From contig NC_087065.1 in NCBI RefSeq assembly GCF_963678635.1, positions 45,543,919-45,607,918 of the forward strand: a stretch of DNA of 64,000 bases, in the 5' to 3' direction. Positions 23,638 to 34,973 of the stretch are shown here, in pieces. Position 1 is the stretch's first letter, and every line of letters begins with the position of its first letter. Under the pieces are notes generated by a model. It worked only from the letters and a program-made list of their open reading frames with translations, had not been told where the DNA came from and made no database searches. The DNA is from Symsagittifera roscoffensis. Taxonomy: Eukaryota; Xenacoelomorpha; Acoela; Convolutidae. A program made the position numbers and the translations under genes.

Positions 23638-24140
23638 TTAGAAGATGTTTTTGAATCTTTTGAGGTTTTGTTTGACTATTGTAAGATACTTGTAAGAACT
23701 TATTGACTTGGGGTATGTTTTTGTCTTTTGTTCTGATTGGGCTATTTGAATGTAGCTATCTGATTTGGCAATTGTAGCCTTTTGAGCTCGTGTGATAAAA
23801 CTTTTGACGATTTTGATTATTTTGGTCACAAGATCTTCCTTGGAATTTTTATATCTTAATTCAAACTTTGAAGATCCAGATCTATCGAAAAAAATTGTTT
23901 TATTAAAATGTTTTTGAAGGTATGGAAGTATGCTCAGTTATAACCACTTCTTTTGTTATAGTTATTATATTGGTTGTTGTTACTATACTTTTTCGGGCCT
24001 GGATTTGCTTTTAAATTTGTTCTGGATTTCTCATTATAATGATTTATCTCGATATTCAGGCGCTTTTTGAGTTTGATCCCTTTGATCAATGTAGATAGCA
24101 TGACTAGAATTAGGACACTCTGAGCAAAATTGGGTTTGTT
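23638..24140 (-). other. Possible gag C-terminal region of the decayed element
   Basis: A 63-aa lysine-rich minus ORF (23,638-23,829) and, upstream on the minus strand near 24,070-24,120, CSECPNSSHAIYID. The latter resembles a zinc knuckle C-x2-C-x4-H with the last Cys missing. Position before RT fits gag. Weak support. Confidence 0.3.
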
Positions 24141-27100
24141 TTTTTTTAATTTAGATTTTACACTGCTTTTATTTTATGATATTTCCTTAGTTCTGTTAGC
24201 TATTTATGTTAATCCCTATTTTTTCTTTTTTCAATTTATTATAAACACTACCTGAGGCTTTTCCACTAAATTCACTACTTACTGCGAAATTTTAGCAGCT
24301 ACAAGATCTTTTAAATGTTGCCATGTTGCACACGATTTCTCAATTAGAAGTTAAGACGCCTTTTGTTTAATTCCATTTTTTTTGCTGTTCTTTGATAATC
24401 ATTAAAAGTCGGATTTGGCCATCTACGATCTATTGCGGTGCATGTGTGTATGTAAATCTGTGTATGTAAGTTTTGATATATGTAATTTTTTCTCTATTAT
24501 ATTAAAAAATCTGTTTCAACTTCAGTTGGCTCTAAGCCTGTCAGCATTTCGAGGACTACATTTTCAGCAAATTACGTTCGCAATTTTTTTAAAGCCAGAT
24601 TGAAGCTATTAGAGGTTACAGGCTTAGGGTTTTTTGTGTAATGATATATTGTGAGGTTTATTGGCTTTGGCGAAAATGTTTTTTGTTGGGTATATCAAAA
24701 GTAATTTAAGGACGGTTAAGTTTTTTTAGAATAGAAGTTTTTACTTGAGTATTGCTGCAGGAAAAAAAACGAATTCGTGACTATTTTGGTTTGGATGTTC
24801 CGACAATCTTGTGAATTGATCGCTTTGGATGTTGGTGATATAGCATACAATTTCTTTTTTTGAATTTTTATATAAAAGCTATTGTAATTATTCGACAAAA
24901 ACTGGACATAGTGTTTAGGGGCATTTCGTTTAGATGTATTCAATATAGTATTCAAAACAAATATCTTTAAAAAAAATATTAGCTTTTGGACATGAAGATT
25001 CCTAAATTTTGATACTTTTGTAACCAAAATGATTCATTAGTTTGATTTTGGTTGTGAAAAAAATTCGATTTTAAAAAGCTTGGTTTTAAAAAATAAATTA
25101 GTTTAATTTTTAATATGTATTTGGGTACTAGGATTATAACTAAAAGCGATGATTGGAAGTGAAGCAATTAATCGTTTAATCGTTCTTGTGGCATTTGAAC
25201 TACTTTATATAGACAAATTTTTATGTTGACGGAATGTTTCTAACTCTGGAGTGTACCTTCAAAAAAACGTATAATTAGTATTCATCCTCGTTAGGGTGTT
25301 TCGATAATACACTAATATAGTTTTTTTTTCGGCGTTATTTTGATACCCTAAAATTTTTTTTTATTGCGCTGACGTCACTTTAAATTGTGTTGCTGTGAGT
25401 TTTGACAGTATTTTTGTTGTTCAATTGTCGAGCAAAAATATTTATGTGGCTATTTTGAAGTAATGGATTGAAAACTTCCTAGAAATTGCTTGTAATTATC
25501 AAATTTTATCAAAAATTGAATTGTTTTTCTTTCTGAATTTCTTATCTTGGAAAACTTTTGTGTCCTGAAATCTTTAGCTGAAAACCAAAACTTTGTTTTT
25601 GTGAAGTTCAGTGTTGGCTTTTGCTCAGTTTTTAAAAATATAGCAGCTGAAATTAGTTGTTTCGATTTTTAAAACTGTCCAAGGAATTTAGTATAACTGT
25701 TTTATTTTTTTGCAATGCAAACAGTTCCCTGAAAGACTAATTATTAATGTTTTAAACATAGTTTCTGCAAATTGAAACCAAAAACATTAATTTTTTCAAA
25801 CTCCTTACAAAAAAACAAAAAGTTGGTTTATGATAGCTGGTCTAGTTTGATGAAAACATATGAACTAGGTTTTCACTTCAAATCCATGATTTGCTTACGC
25901 ATACCTGAGTTTTTGGGGCTGAAACTAATATGACTTCCATGACTGAAAATAGGATTTAATTATTTAGTTTTAGAGTTTTAAAACTAGAAATGTAGAATAC
26001 GACTTCTAATATATTTGTATTCCAGCAATAAACTTGTCAAAATATGAAATATAAAGCCTAGGACGTGGGCGAAAACTATACGTGTGAAGGCTCAAGCAAA
26101 CACCTTTCGGAATTTTTTTTTAAAAATTGACTAGTTAAATAAAGATTCCTTTTGTCCACTTGATTTTTGTAAAAATTTTTGACATGAAACGCAAGGTTTT
26201 TGCGTCTTGAACCAAAGACATCAAATCTTAAACGTAAACTTCAGACTTATGAACCAAGTTCTGAAATGAGTTTGCTGGTTTTCGACATCGTTATTTTTCT
26301 CTAAGAAACCAAAAACCGACGTTCGAAGCTCAATTTTGAAATCGTAAACGCAATTTGTTTGATTTGAAAGCTGAAATTAACAAAAACTTACTTTTCGACC
26401 AAAAATTATACTTATTTCAACTGAACCGTTTGACCCTATAACTAAAAGATAATTTTTGGTGGGTAAAAATCAATTTGCTATGGCTTAAGCTATCATATGA
26501 AACATACTTGTTTCTTATGAAATGGATCTGTTAATGTTTTAGCTCTAGATTTAATCGGGCAACCTAATATTTTGAGTCTAAAACTAAAAATTGTCGTTTA
26601 AGCTTGGTGTTAAATTGTTATTTTCCTTTTTTCGTTTTATGTGCACAACTTGTCATGAAAAACAATCGATTAGTAAAAAAACCCAATTATGTTCCTTATC
26701 TTTGGGTGTTTGTTTTAGCTTCCTTAATTTCAGTAAACGTTACCTTAACTTACCAATGATTTAGGTTTAAGTTACGCTTAGATTGGTTGAGATAAAATCA
26801 GTTAAAATTAAATAGAAAGAGGATGAGCCCCAACAAATGAAGAGGAATTAGAAAAAATGGCAACAAAAGGGAGTAGTTGATCCTATATGTGATAAAGAAA
26901 CCAACTAATCATACAATTTAGGGTAATCTTACACTATGACCTTTTAACCCTGTTCAAAAAAGAACGAAGATATAAAATAATTTTTTGAGCTTTGGGATGA
27001 AAATAAAATTGTCGAAAATTCAAGTTAGTAAGTTAAATCTGAAGTTCTGGCACGTAACTGGTCGATTGGGTGAATAATTCGACTGAAACTGTTTTACCTA

Positions 27101-27470
27101 TTATTGAACTTTGGCACAGAACGAGTCTTTTTCTATAAAAAAGAGAAAACAAAAAAATTAGACATTTAAATTTTTATGAGCTACAATCAGGAAGAGAGTT
27201 GTATAATTTAACTCGCGCTGGACTTAAACAGTGGGCGACTAAAGAGCTTAGAGAAAAATTATCAGCTGAACCCTACAAGTAAAAACCTGGCAATAGAGCG
27301 GCAACTGGGTTGCGGATCTAAAGATAGATTTACTCTGCCTATGGATTTTTTAGGTTTGAAGCTCCGGACAGTGACTAACGGTCCTAAAATTTGTTTTTTG
27401 ATTTTTGAAATATGTTTGTTTCGTTTGACTGCAAGTATTTTGATCAAAAGTAAACTTTAAAATATTGTTC
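24141..27470. other. AT-rich interior of the decayed element, no gene recognised
   Basis: Apart from chance ORFs I recognise nothing in these 3.3 kb. They occupy the leader/gag position of the decayed LTR element, but no capsid motif was found. Confidence 0.4.
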
Positions 27471-27488
27471 TTTGCTGCTAACGCACCA
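27471..27488 (-). other. Primer-binding site candidate (decayed element)
   Basis: Read on the minus strand, TGGTGCGTTAGCAGCAAA begins a few bases inside the right LTR. LTR retrotransposon primer-binding sites start with TGG, complementary to tRNA CCA ends. The first seven bases are the same as in the candidate site of the 22.6-kb element. Confidence 0.5.
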
Positions 27489-27493
27489 GTTAT

Positions 27494-28252
27494 ACTAAGA
27501 GGGACAAGTGCTTTTGTATAGCCTCCTTGTCTCTTGAGTAATTCAACTTATTGTTATCAGTCTCATCGTTTAATTTCTTGGACCGTTGACAATCCAAATT
27601 GTAGTTAAATATTTTAAGATTCTCAACCTCTAAAGTAAATACCAACTTATTATATGAATTACAAACTGTGAAAAAGGCTTCATAAAACTCTAAATATTAG
27701 ATGGGCTGAGCAACTAATCAAGTGTTAACAAAATCCCCAATGGGGTGAGGAGTTTTATAGTTTAAGTGTTTCAAAATTTTGCCGTACTATTTTAACTGTC
27801 TGATTTATTATGATTACCGGCCGGTAGATTATTCTGCAGTCTCGTTTTGGCTCGTCTGATTTATGTGCAGTCTCGTTAGATCATCTTGCCCCTAGTTCCT
27901 TCTTATCACAGTCTGGTCTTCTTTTGTTAGCTGTTATAAATTTGGGGTAATTTGGTTTTACTTAATTGTTTCAATTTTTAGTTCATAAAAAAAATTTCCT
28001 GTAAAGAAATGAAATTAGCCGCAAAAACTTTTTTATTTTTGTCAGAAATTTTTATTTTTTATTGTCTAATATCTGGAGCAAACTGAATATCAGGTCGAGT
28101 TGTTTGTCAATTCAAAAACATAACAAAACCTGCACCCGACATTTATCATTATTTTGCTTTTTTGCTTTCCTTCTTCTTCCTTTTCCTCCGGGATTTTTTT
28201 TCATCATCATCTGCTTTTTTCTTAGAGAGCAAATATAATACTGATTTTTTTC
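27494..28252 (-). repeat. Right long repeat (5' LTR of the decayed element), cut by assembly gap
   Basis: Matches 17,937-18,700 in the same order (ACTAAGAGGGACAAGTGCTT, CTAATCAAGTGTTAACAAAA, two TGCAGTCTCGT blocks, AAACTGAATATCAGG). Homology persists to the start of the N run at 28,253. Confidence 0.6.
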
Positions 28253-28452
28253 NNNNNNNNNNNNNNNNNNNNNNNNNNNNNNNNNNNNNNNNNNNNNNNN
28301 NNNNNNNNNNNNNNNNNNNNNNNNNNNNNNNNNNNNNNNNNNNNNNNNNNNNNNNNNNNNNNNNNNNNNNNNNNNNNNNNNNNNNNNNNNNNNNNNNNNN
28401 NNNNNNNNNNNNNNNNNNNNNNNNNNNNNNNNNNNNNNNNNNNNNNNNNNNN
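28253..28452. other. Assembly gap (200 N)
   Basis: A run of exactly 200 N, a conventional placeholder length, so the true distance is unknown. ORFs translated across it are meaningless. Confidence 0.99.
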
Positions 28453-28998
28453 TATGAGCGCATATCGACTCATATAATAAACTTAATCGAACAAATGTTT
28501 GGTCAACTTGTTTACTTTGAGTTGAAAAACGTATCTTGGGTGGATCCACTGGTCGATTCAAACGTAATCGTTTTAAGCAGGGTAATAGTTTTTCAAAACC
28601 ATAATTTATTTCATGACGAGTGCAATCGGCATTATAACGAGTGCAATCGGCATTGATTTTTCGCCATCATCGAAGCAAAATTGCTTTTTTTGCCATCAGC
28701 CAAACGTATTCGAATTAGGTCGATACAAGTGTTGACCTTATTCGACTCAGCTTAACTCCTTAACTCTGGTTAAATTTCAAGTCGACCATAGTTTTAGCTT
28801 ATCGATTCATGTTTTGTCGCATGTCGACTTATATAATAAACTTAATCGAATGAATGTTCGGTCGACCTATTTAATTTGACTTGAAAATCGTATACTGAGT
28901 CGATCCACTGGTCGATTCAAGTTAAGCATTTTAAGCGGAGGTTATAGTTTTTTAAAGACATAGTTTAGTTCATGACGAGTGCAATCGACATTAACGGA
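28453..28998. repeat. Tandem repeat, ~358-bp unit
   Basis: TATAATAAACTTAATCGAA, GATCCACTGGTCGATTCAA and CATGACGAGTGCAATCG occur at 28,460-28,635 and again, in order, at 28,818-28,992. A 22-bp sub-repeat (ACGAGTGCAATCGGCATT) is doubled at ~28,616-28,655. The first unit begins at the assembly gap, so more units may be hidden in the N run. Confidence 0.75.
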
Positions 28999-29169
28999 TA
29001 TTCTTAAACCTGTGATGTTTTATTTTCTTGTCAGATTTAACATAACAATGCGAACTAGCTGTAAATTAGCTCCATTTTTTATTAGCTGCTAAGCAAATTA
29101 AATTAGGTTAGCCTCGAATAATATATGTAAATATGTAAATGCCTCGAATAATATATAAATATATAAACT

Positions 29170-29454
29170 TTAATATGAATTGGCTGAAAAAAAATCAACC
29201 TTAGCCTCGTTTTTTTCTGAGTTTGTCCTACTATTTCTCATGGACTTTTTCTGAGTGCAAAATCTGTCAAACATTTTCTTAAAACAAATACGGTCGCTTG
29301 ATCTTTCATGAGATTTTCGTACATATTGACGTTTAGTTTCAAATCTTATAATTGAACAAATTTCATCTAGGTTGTTGGATACATTGGTCAGTTGTAACAG
29401 TTTGTCGTTTTTTCTCTTTTTCAATTTTGGTGGGCATTGGTTGATTTCGATCAA
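29170..29454 (-). other. Unrecognised 95-codon minus ORF
   Basis: A basic, hydrophilic 94-aa frame (IEINQCPPKLKKRKNDKLL at the start, then SIIRFETKRQYVRKSHERSS). Its helix-friendly, charged composition would suit a Gag fragment, but I recognise no family and no neighbour supports it. Confidence 0.2.
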
Positions 29455-30269
29455 ACTGAAGCATTTAGAACTATTTAAAGGATTATGGCTTATTTGCGTT
29501 TTTGGATTAGTGTTGTCAATTTAAAAAAAAAATTGATAGTTTTTTGTATTCGTCCTTTTGGACTATATCTTCTTTTGTGATTATCAACAGTTTTTTGATA
29601 ACTTGTTTAGACTCTCTTTTACAGTATTTTTATTGTTGAAAGTGTATAAACAAATTTTATTTGCTGTTTTTTCCTACCAACAAAGTTCAACTCATTTACC
29701 CACTCTATTTAACTCATGTATCAACTCTTATGTCATTTCCTGTGTTTTAACATATGTGTCAGCCTCTGTTTAGTTTTATAACATCCTTTTCTAGTTAATT
29801 TAATAATTTTCTCAAACTAGGTGATGACAGAAAATAAAAATAACCGGCTTATGTGCAAGTAACATAAAATCTGACCACATTAATAGAAACCAAGAAATTA
29901 ATAGTTTTTTTTCCGAATTTCAAAGAACAATTTTTGCTGCAATATTTGCAGATCTTTGAGTTTTTTTAAAATTTAATAAATACTTAAGAAGGTATTTAAA
30001 GAAGCTTTGCAAGGATAATTTTCGCTGCTTGATTAAAAACCAATTGCGCTATCATAAGCTTTCTCGCTAGAAGTTTTTTCTAGATTTGAGACCGAAAATC
30101 TTAACTTTCAAACAGGTTTTTTCTCGACACAGATAGTTTTTTGAAAACTTTTAACTATCGTTTCAACCACTTCTGAAAAAGTATTAAATATTTAAGACCA
30201 CTCACTCATTTCGATGATTCGAATCCTATTATAGTAGTGGATCATGATTTTGAAAAAAAAAGTCAAAAC

Positions 30270-30371
30270 ACTCGATGACAGTATGTTCCTCCACACTTTC
30301 AGTGGTCGGAACAAATTTTGTTAGGATGGCCACGAGCTTGTTGATGTTTTTGTCCTTGCAATTCTTAAATC
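30270..30371 (-). other. Possible exon (minus strand)
   Basis: On the minus strand a strong acceptor (TTATTTTGCAG) precedes a frame reading FKNCKDKNINKLVAILTKF and VPTTESVEEHTVIECFDFF. Its amino-acid composition is more protein-like than its surroundings. No donor or partner exon could be fixed and the protein is not recognised. Confidence 0.25.
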
Positions 30372-30692
30372 TGCAAAATAATGACAATCTTATTTTTCAG
30401 ACTTTTTAAAGACCTTTGTTTTTATGATTTCAAAGAATAACTGCCCTGACATTTTTTGAGACTAATTTTATGGGACCAAAATAGTAAGTGCTAAAGGAAG
30501 TTGTTTTTACCACATCGAAGAAATCGACGCACTGGGGTCAAAAGATAAAAATTTTCAAAATCTCATTTTGTTAAAAATTGTTTATAAGTTTGAATTGTGA
30601 AGTTTGTTTGAGCAAAGTAAAAACAGCCAAGCCTCAACTTGATGCGGTTTTCATTTTTAATTATCTGAAGCATGTTTCGACTGCAGTAGAAT

Positions 30693-30905
30693 TTAGTTAA
30701 AATTTTGATAGTTTCGAAACATTTGGTCAAAAGCTGCCGCGATTTTAGTCACATCAGGATAACTTTCTCTGTCGAAGTCAACCATATGGTCACTTTTTTC
30801 ACGGCTGTGAAAGATACTTTGATTTCTTGGGCTATTAGTTTTCACAACCATCTGGTAGCAACTATTGGTGATTTTTGAAGACCATAGCGCAAGATTTTCC
30901 AGTGG
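30693..30905 (-). other. Possible exon (minus strand), 70 codons
   Basis: An acceptor-like TTTTGTTTAG at the 5' side on the minus strand is followed by a frame with balanced composition (SREKSDHMVDFDRESYPDV and TKIAAAFDQMFRNYQNF). It might join the possible exon at 30,270-30,371. There is no recognised family and no good donor before its stop. Confidence 0.25.
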
Positions 30906-31400
30906 ACTAAACAAAAGTATTAATTAACCGGTTGAATTTGAGAGCATGAAAAATTCCGCAATCGAGTATGAAGTGTTAAATCAGAAAGTTTTTTTCATAA
31001 CCTTGACTAAAAAAGGAGATAATGGAGTTATTCGGCAGCAAATAATCATCTGACAAATGGTCTGACAAAAACCATTAGAATAAACAGACACGTCAACTCG
31101 AAACTGACAGCTCGAATCTTCTCCCAAAAATCATCCGATTATTTCTGAGAATTCCATTGTAAAGATTCGGCTTAGTTCAATTCTTTCAATAATCTCCGCT
31201 TTCTCTCCCCTTGCTAAGATCACCTCCACTCCAGAGCACTTTCAACAAAAGCAATATAAGGGGATGCAAAAGATATTTCTAAAATGTCTCAGTCTTTCAA
31301 CTTATAATGCGCATTTCAAATTTTTGCAGCAAATGTGCATGGGAGACCTAAACTGCTTTGTGATTCAAAAATATTAAGCAATTTTCATCCACATTCCAAA

Positions 31401-31670
31401 CAAAACTGCTCATATCAGGGCGAAGCCTTGAATGTTCCGACTGCCTTTTAAGGTCTATGGGGCTGTTTGTTTTCTAAAAAAATGATTTTTTCTTAAAAGT
31501 TTGAAAATCTTTCCCCCACACGCGGTATTAAGTACAACGTGATAGATTTTGCTCCTCCTTACATGGAAATTATGAGAAAGAGCCTACTTCAAACAAATTG
31601 GAACAATTTATCAGACAAAATAAATCTCCGCCTACGTGTTAAAACAAATCGAAATATATTACGCGAATTA
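31401..31670. repeat. R1-family repeat, first part (interrupted by MITE)
   Basis: It matches 2,150-2,440: CTCATATCAGGGCGAAGCC, ATGTTCCGACTGCCTTTTAA, GTGATAGATTTTGCTCCT. It stops at the TA where the 728 bp MITE begins and resumes at 32,399. Confidence 0.75.
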
Positions 31671-32398
31671 CAGTGCTGATTTAAATTAACCGGACAAAAC
31701 GCATTAAACTTGAAAATTAAAACGCCTTTTTCTCGAATTGGGTTGAGTTTAGGTGAAAACGTTTGAAGACAAAACTTGTTCAAAATTTTAACAGAATTAA
31801 TATGGTGTAATTTGTTTTGCGAATTTCGGGCCCAAAATTTTACCCCAAAAATGGGTCATTTTGGTTTTTCTTAGTTAATCAAAAATTACGACAAAAATAC
31901 CCAGTCGATCACAGACATAATTATATCAGATTGAGCCCCTTACGTAGCCCAACAAACTTTAAGCAGGTTTTTTCTCCAAAACTGCAAACCGTTTAAAAAT
32001 TGTTTTTAAATAAAAAGTTGGTATTTTTTATAGTGAAAACGACTTTTTTTGTCTATCAAACAAAATTTAATTAAATATATACAAAATTTTGGAGAAAATA
32101 CCTTTCTTAAAGTTTGTTGGGCTACGTAAGTGGCTCAATCAGATATAATTACGTCTGTGATCGACTAGGTATTTTTGGCGTAATTTTTGATTAACTAAGA
32201 AAAGCCAAAATGACCCATTTTTGGGGTAAAATTTTAGGCCCGAACTTCGCAAAACAAATTACGCCGTATTAATTCTGCTAAAATTTTGAGCAAGTTTTAT
32301 GTTCATAAGTTTTCACCTAAACTCAACCCAATTTGAGAAAAAGGCGTTTTAATTTTCAAGTTTAGCTCGTTTTGTCCGGTTAATTTAAATCAGCACTG
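31671..32398. mobile_element. Foldback MITE, Tc1/mariner type, TA target site
   Basis: A 728 bp element with ~315 bp inverted arms (31,671-~31,985 and ~32,085-32,398) around a ~100 bp centre. The ends are CAGTGCTGATTTAAATTAAC and its complement. It is flanked by TA on both sides (31,669-31,670 and 32,399-32,400), the target-site duplication of Tc1/mariner transposases, whose ends also often begin CAGT. No transposase is encoded, so it is non-autonomous. Arms are roughly 90% alike by eye. Confidence 0.88.
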
Positions 32399-32510
32399 TA
32401 TATTGTCCTAAATTGGCAATCTTTGAACCCCCATTACTGTACAGAAAAAAGATCACAGGTAATTTTTTTAAATTTGAGCTCAGGACAACAACATTTTTCG
32501 GTTATTTTAT
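32399..32510. repeat. R1-family repeat, second part
   Basis: 'ACCCCCATTACTGTAC', 'AGATCACAGGTAATTTTTTT' and 'GAGCTCAGGACAACAAC' match R1 at ~2,475-2,540 and continue the copy interrupted at 31,670. Confidence 0.7.
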
Positions 32511-32879
32511 AATTTAGCGTAAGACCAATCCATACTTACGCATACATCCTTTCGGAAGAAAATGAGGAACTTATATGCTCTTCTTGGTGCTTTTATTCAG
32601 ACAACTTTTACAAAATTCTGGTCCCTCGGGGGATCGATATCTTGTTCGGCATGTGCCCTGGCCAGTCAAAGGTGCTCACCACAACAGTGTCATGCCATGA
32701 GTATGGCTAAAACTGCTTGTTTTATTATCCCGCTCTACAAAATTGTTCCAAATTGAAATGAGGCAGCTATTTCGTTTTTTAACTCCATACACGACTCATA
32801 TTGCAACACATAAGTTTTGATATTAGCAGCCTAAAATTCATAACTTGAAACGATTTTTCATAAATTGCTTAGTTTGATC

Positions 32880-33150
32880 TCAATACAACTTCAAACGATT
32901 TTTAGGGCGGGTCAAAACTCCAAAAAATATTACGAAAAAATATCAAATTTACGAAAAAATAACACAAGTAAAACGCTTTTTTAACATTGTGCTCCAGACA
33001 ACGAAACTTTTCGATTGATGTGTAAAAAATTCCCTGAAAAATTGCTTGTTAAAAAGTCGGAATTTGTCTGAAGTCAAAAATCACCCTGAGCACAAATATT
33101 TTGTCATTTTGTCGAAAATAACCGAAACATCGTAACTTTACCAGCAAACT
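32880..33150. repeat. R1-family repeat, 3' part
   Basis: 'AATATTACGAAAAAATATC', 'TGTGCTCCAGACAACGAAAC', 'GTCGGAATTTGTCTGAAG' and 'GAGCACAAATATTTTGTCA' match R1 between 2,480 and 2,640. This is a separate, more diverged copy. Confidence 0.6.
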
Positions 33151-33570
33151 TTCAAATCGAAAACTGAAAATTGCCAGTTCGGCTAAATTAGGATAATTAA
33201 CGCTCGAAATAATTTAACCTACCAAAGCATGAGCGGCAAATTGAAAGACTCATACCAAAATTGAGGCTTTTAGTTTTCTCCTATTAAAACCTTCCTCCTA
33301 TTAAAACGAAGCGGAGATATAGCCCATATTTAATTAAACGTAGGCGAAACGTACAAAATTATGAGAAAAAATAAGTTTTGCTCAATTTTTTTTTAAATAT
33401 TCAACTAATTTTCTTGCAATTTTTGTCTTTAAAACAAAACTGATTGTTTTTAAGATTTAACCTTGATATGAGCAACTTTATTGATCCGCCTTATGTAATA
33501 ACTCTGCTTTGAGTGGTGGCTTTCATTGAGACCGTTGAGACCGAAACGGTTGCTTTCATTGAGACCGAAA

Positions 33571-34973
33571 CGGATTCCGCAACAGGCCAAATTCAGATTT
33601 GTTGCTGAAACCGCATCATTGCTACTTTTCTCTGATATTTTTTGCTGTTTTATTTAGCTTTCAAAGGAAAACTATCATTGAAAGTATCGACTCCCTGACC
33701 TAAAGTCTCTTTAGTATATGAGAAGAAATAATTTTTTTTGATGAAAAATATAAGAATCCCAATTTGCCATTTTGGGAATGTTCTGGATTCGTTAATGCTC
33801 GCTTTTGCGCTTTTACATATGACGCTGAAAAAAAAGCGTGAAGAATTGATGCGTAGCAAACTATTCCGCGTAGCGAATTCCTCCGAATTAAACTGGTCCT
33901 GTCTTTTACTGATTGCAAAAAATAGAAGTGACAAAATTTTTAAAAATATGTCAAAAATTTCGGATCTCTTTAACTATATCCCTTTTTTTTTACAAAAGGG
34001 GAGGTTTTCTATACTTAATGTAAAATTTTCATATGCTAAGCCGTTTATTTATTTCTTTATTGGGGGATATTTGCTACTAGGTACCTGAGGGGGAGCGGGT
34101 GGGGTATAGTTAAATAGATTCTTCTTTTTAACTAAGCTTTTTTGACAAAGTTTTGACAAAGTTTTTGATATTATTTGACTAATATGGTCATCCCGAGCTC
34201 AAATTTGAAACAATGTTTAACTTGACATCCATTGTTGTAGAAGTTTTGTGCTTAGAAATTTCGAATTTGACTGATTTAAAATACTTATCGCACGTGTAAA
34301 CAGCCAATTCACACCAAATTAAATTGGAGTAGGTTGGTCTTTTGAATACGTTACGAGACGCTGTTGGTATTTCACATAGCATTTGGGGACCAAAAAGAGC
34401 AGAAAAATGAATAAAAACCAGTCAAGCTGTACAATTATTATTACTCTGAGACGATGAGCAGTTGAAGAACTCTTCCTTGATAATATGAGCTGCTCGGTTC
34501 ATTACGAGAAACAGCTGCTGAGCTCATGCAATGTCATAGAACATTTTTAGGCTGGGAACAAAAAGCGTGCGGGTTAAGATGGACATGTAACCACAATTAT
34601 GTCGACTAAATAGATCACAGCTGAATCCTAGAGACTTTCTGCGCAGGGAAATTAAGTCCTATCAGAATATGCGCTTAATTACCTCGATGGAAGAAACATC
34701 CGTTTAGAAACAAAGTTCGCACGTCAAGCGAATGATGACGTCTGAATGCGCGTTCATGTCTATTTTAGAGAGGCGCATTAGAAGGGGTGCAGGGTGACGC
34801 CTCTCCTCAGGGAGTCGACCCCCTGCCGACCCACAGGTTCCCCCCATTACAATGCCAACTCTGCATTTTGTGATTGGTAAACGAATTCCGCAACAGGCCA
34901 AATTCAGATTTGTTGCTGAAGCCGCATCATTGCTACTTTTCTTCGATTTTTTTGCTGTTTTTTTTTTAGCAAA
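33571..34973. repeat. 87-bp direct repeats flanking ~1.2 kb
   Basis: 'ATTCCGCAACAGGCCAAATT' through 'CCGCATCATTGCTACTTTTC' and a 'TTTTTTGCTGTTTT' tail occur at 33,571-33,657 and again at 34,886-34,973, ~95% alike. The DNA between includes an unrecognised 116-codon plus ORF (33,738-34,088) and a GC-richer patch (34,700-34,860). Both repeats belong to the GCGGAATCCGC motif family. An LTR-like pair is conceivable, but there is no coding support. Confidence 0.6.

Larger units (their letters stand above)
17937..28252 (-). mobile_element. Decayed Ty3/gypsy LTR retrotransposon, minus orientation
   Basis: Two same-direction copies of a long repeat (17,937-~18,700 and 27,494-28,252) bracket minus-strand remnants of reverse transcriptase and RNase H. 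Just inside the right copy, the minus strand carries TGGTGCG, the form expected for a primer-binding site. This makes the right copy the 5' LTR and the left copy the 3' LTR. The plus strand inside is T-rich, so the coding strand is A-rich, as in many retroelements. All reading frames are broken and the LTRs are only ~75% alike by eye, so it is an old insertion. The right LTR runs into the assembly gap, so the true end is unknown. An alternative is two independent copies of one dispersed repeat. Confidence 0.6.

Noticed and set aside
24070-24120. CSECPNSSHAIYID as a functional zinc knuckle
   Set aside because: The final Cys is missing and no capsid motif lies upstream; kept only as a weak hint of gag.
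28112-28656. ORFs of 83-164 aa spanning the gap on both strands
   Set aside because: Most of their residues are N-derived; open frames across a placeholder gap carry no information.
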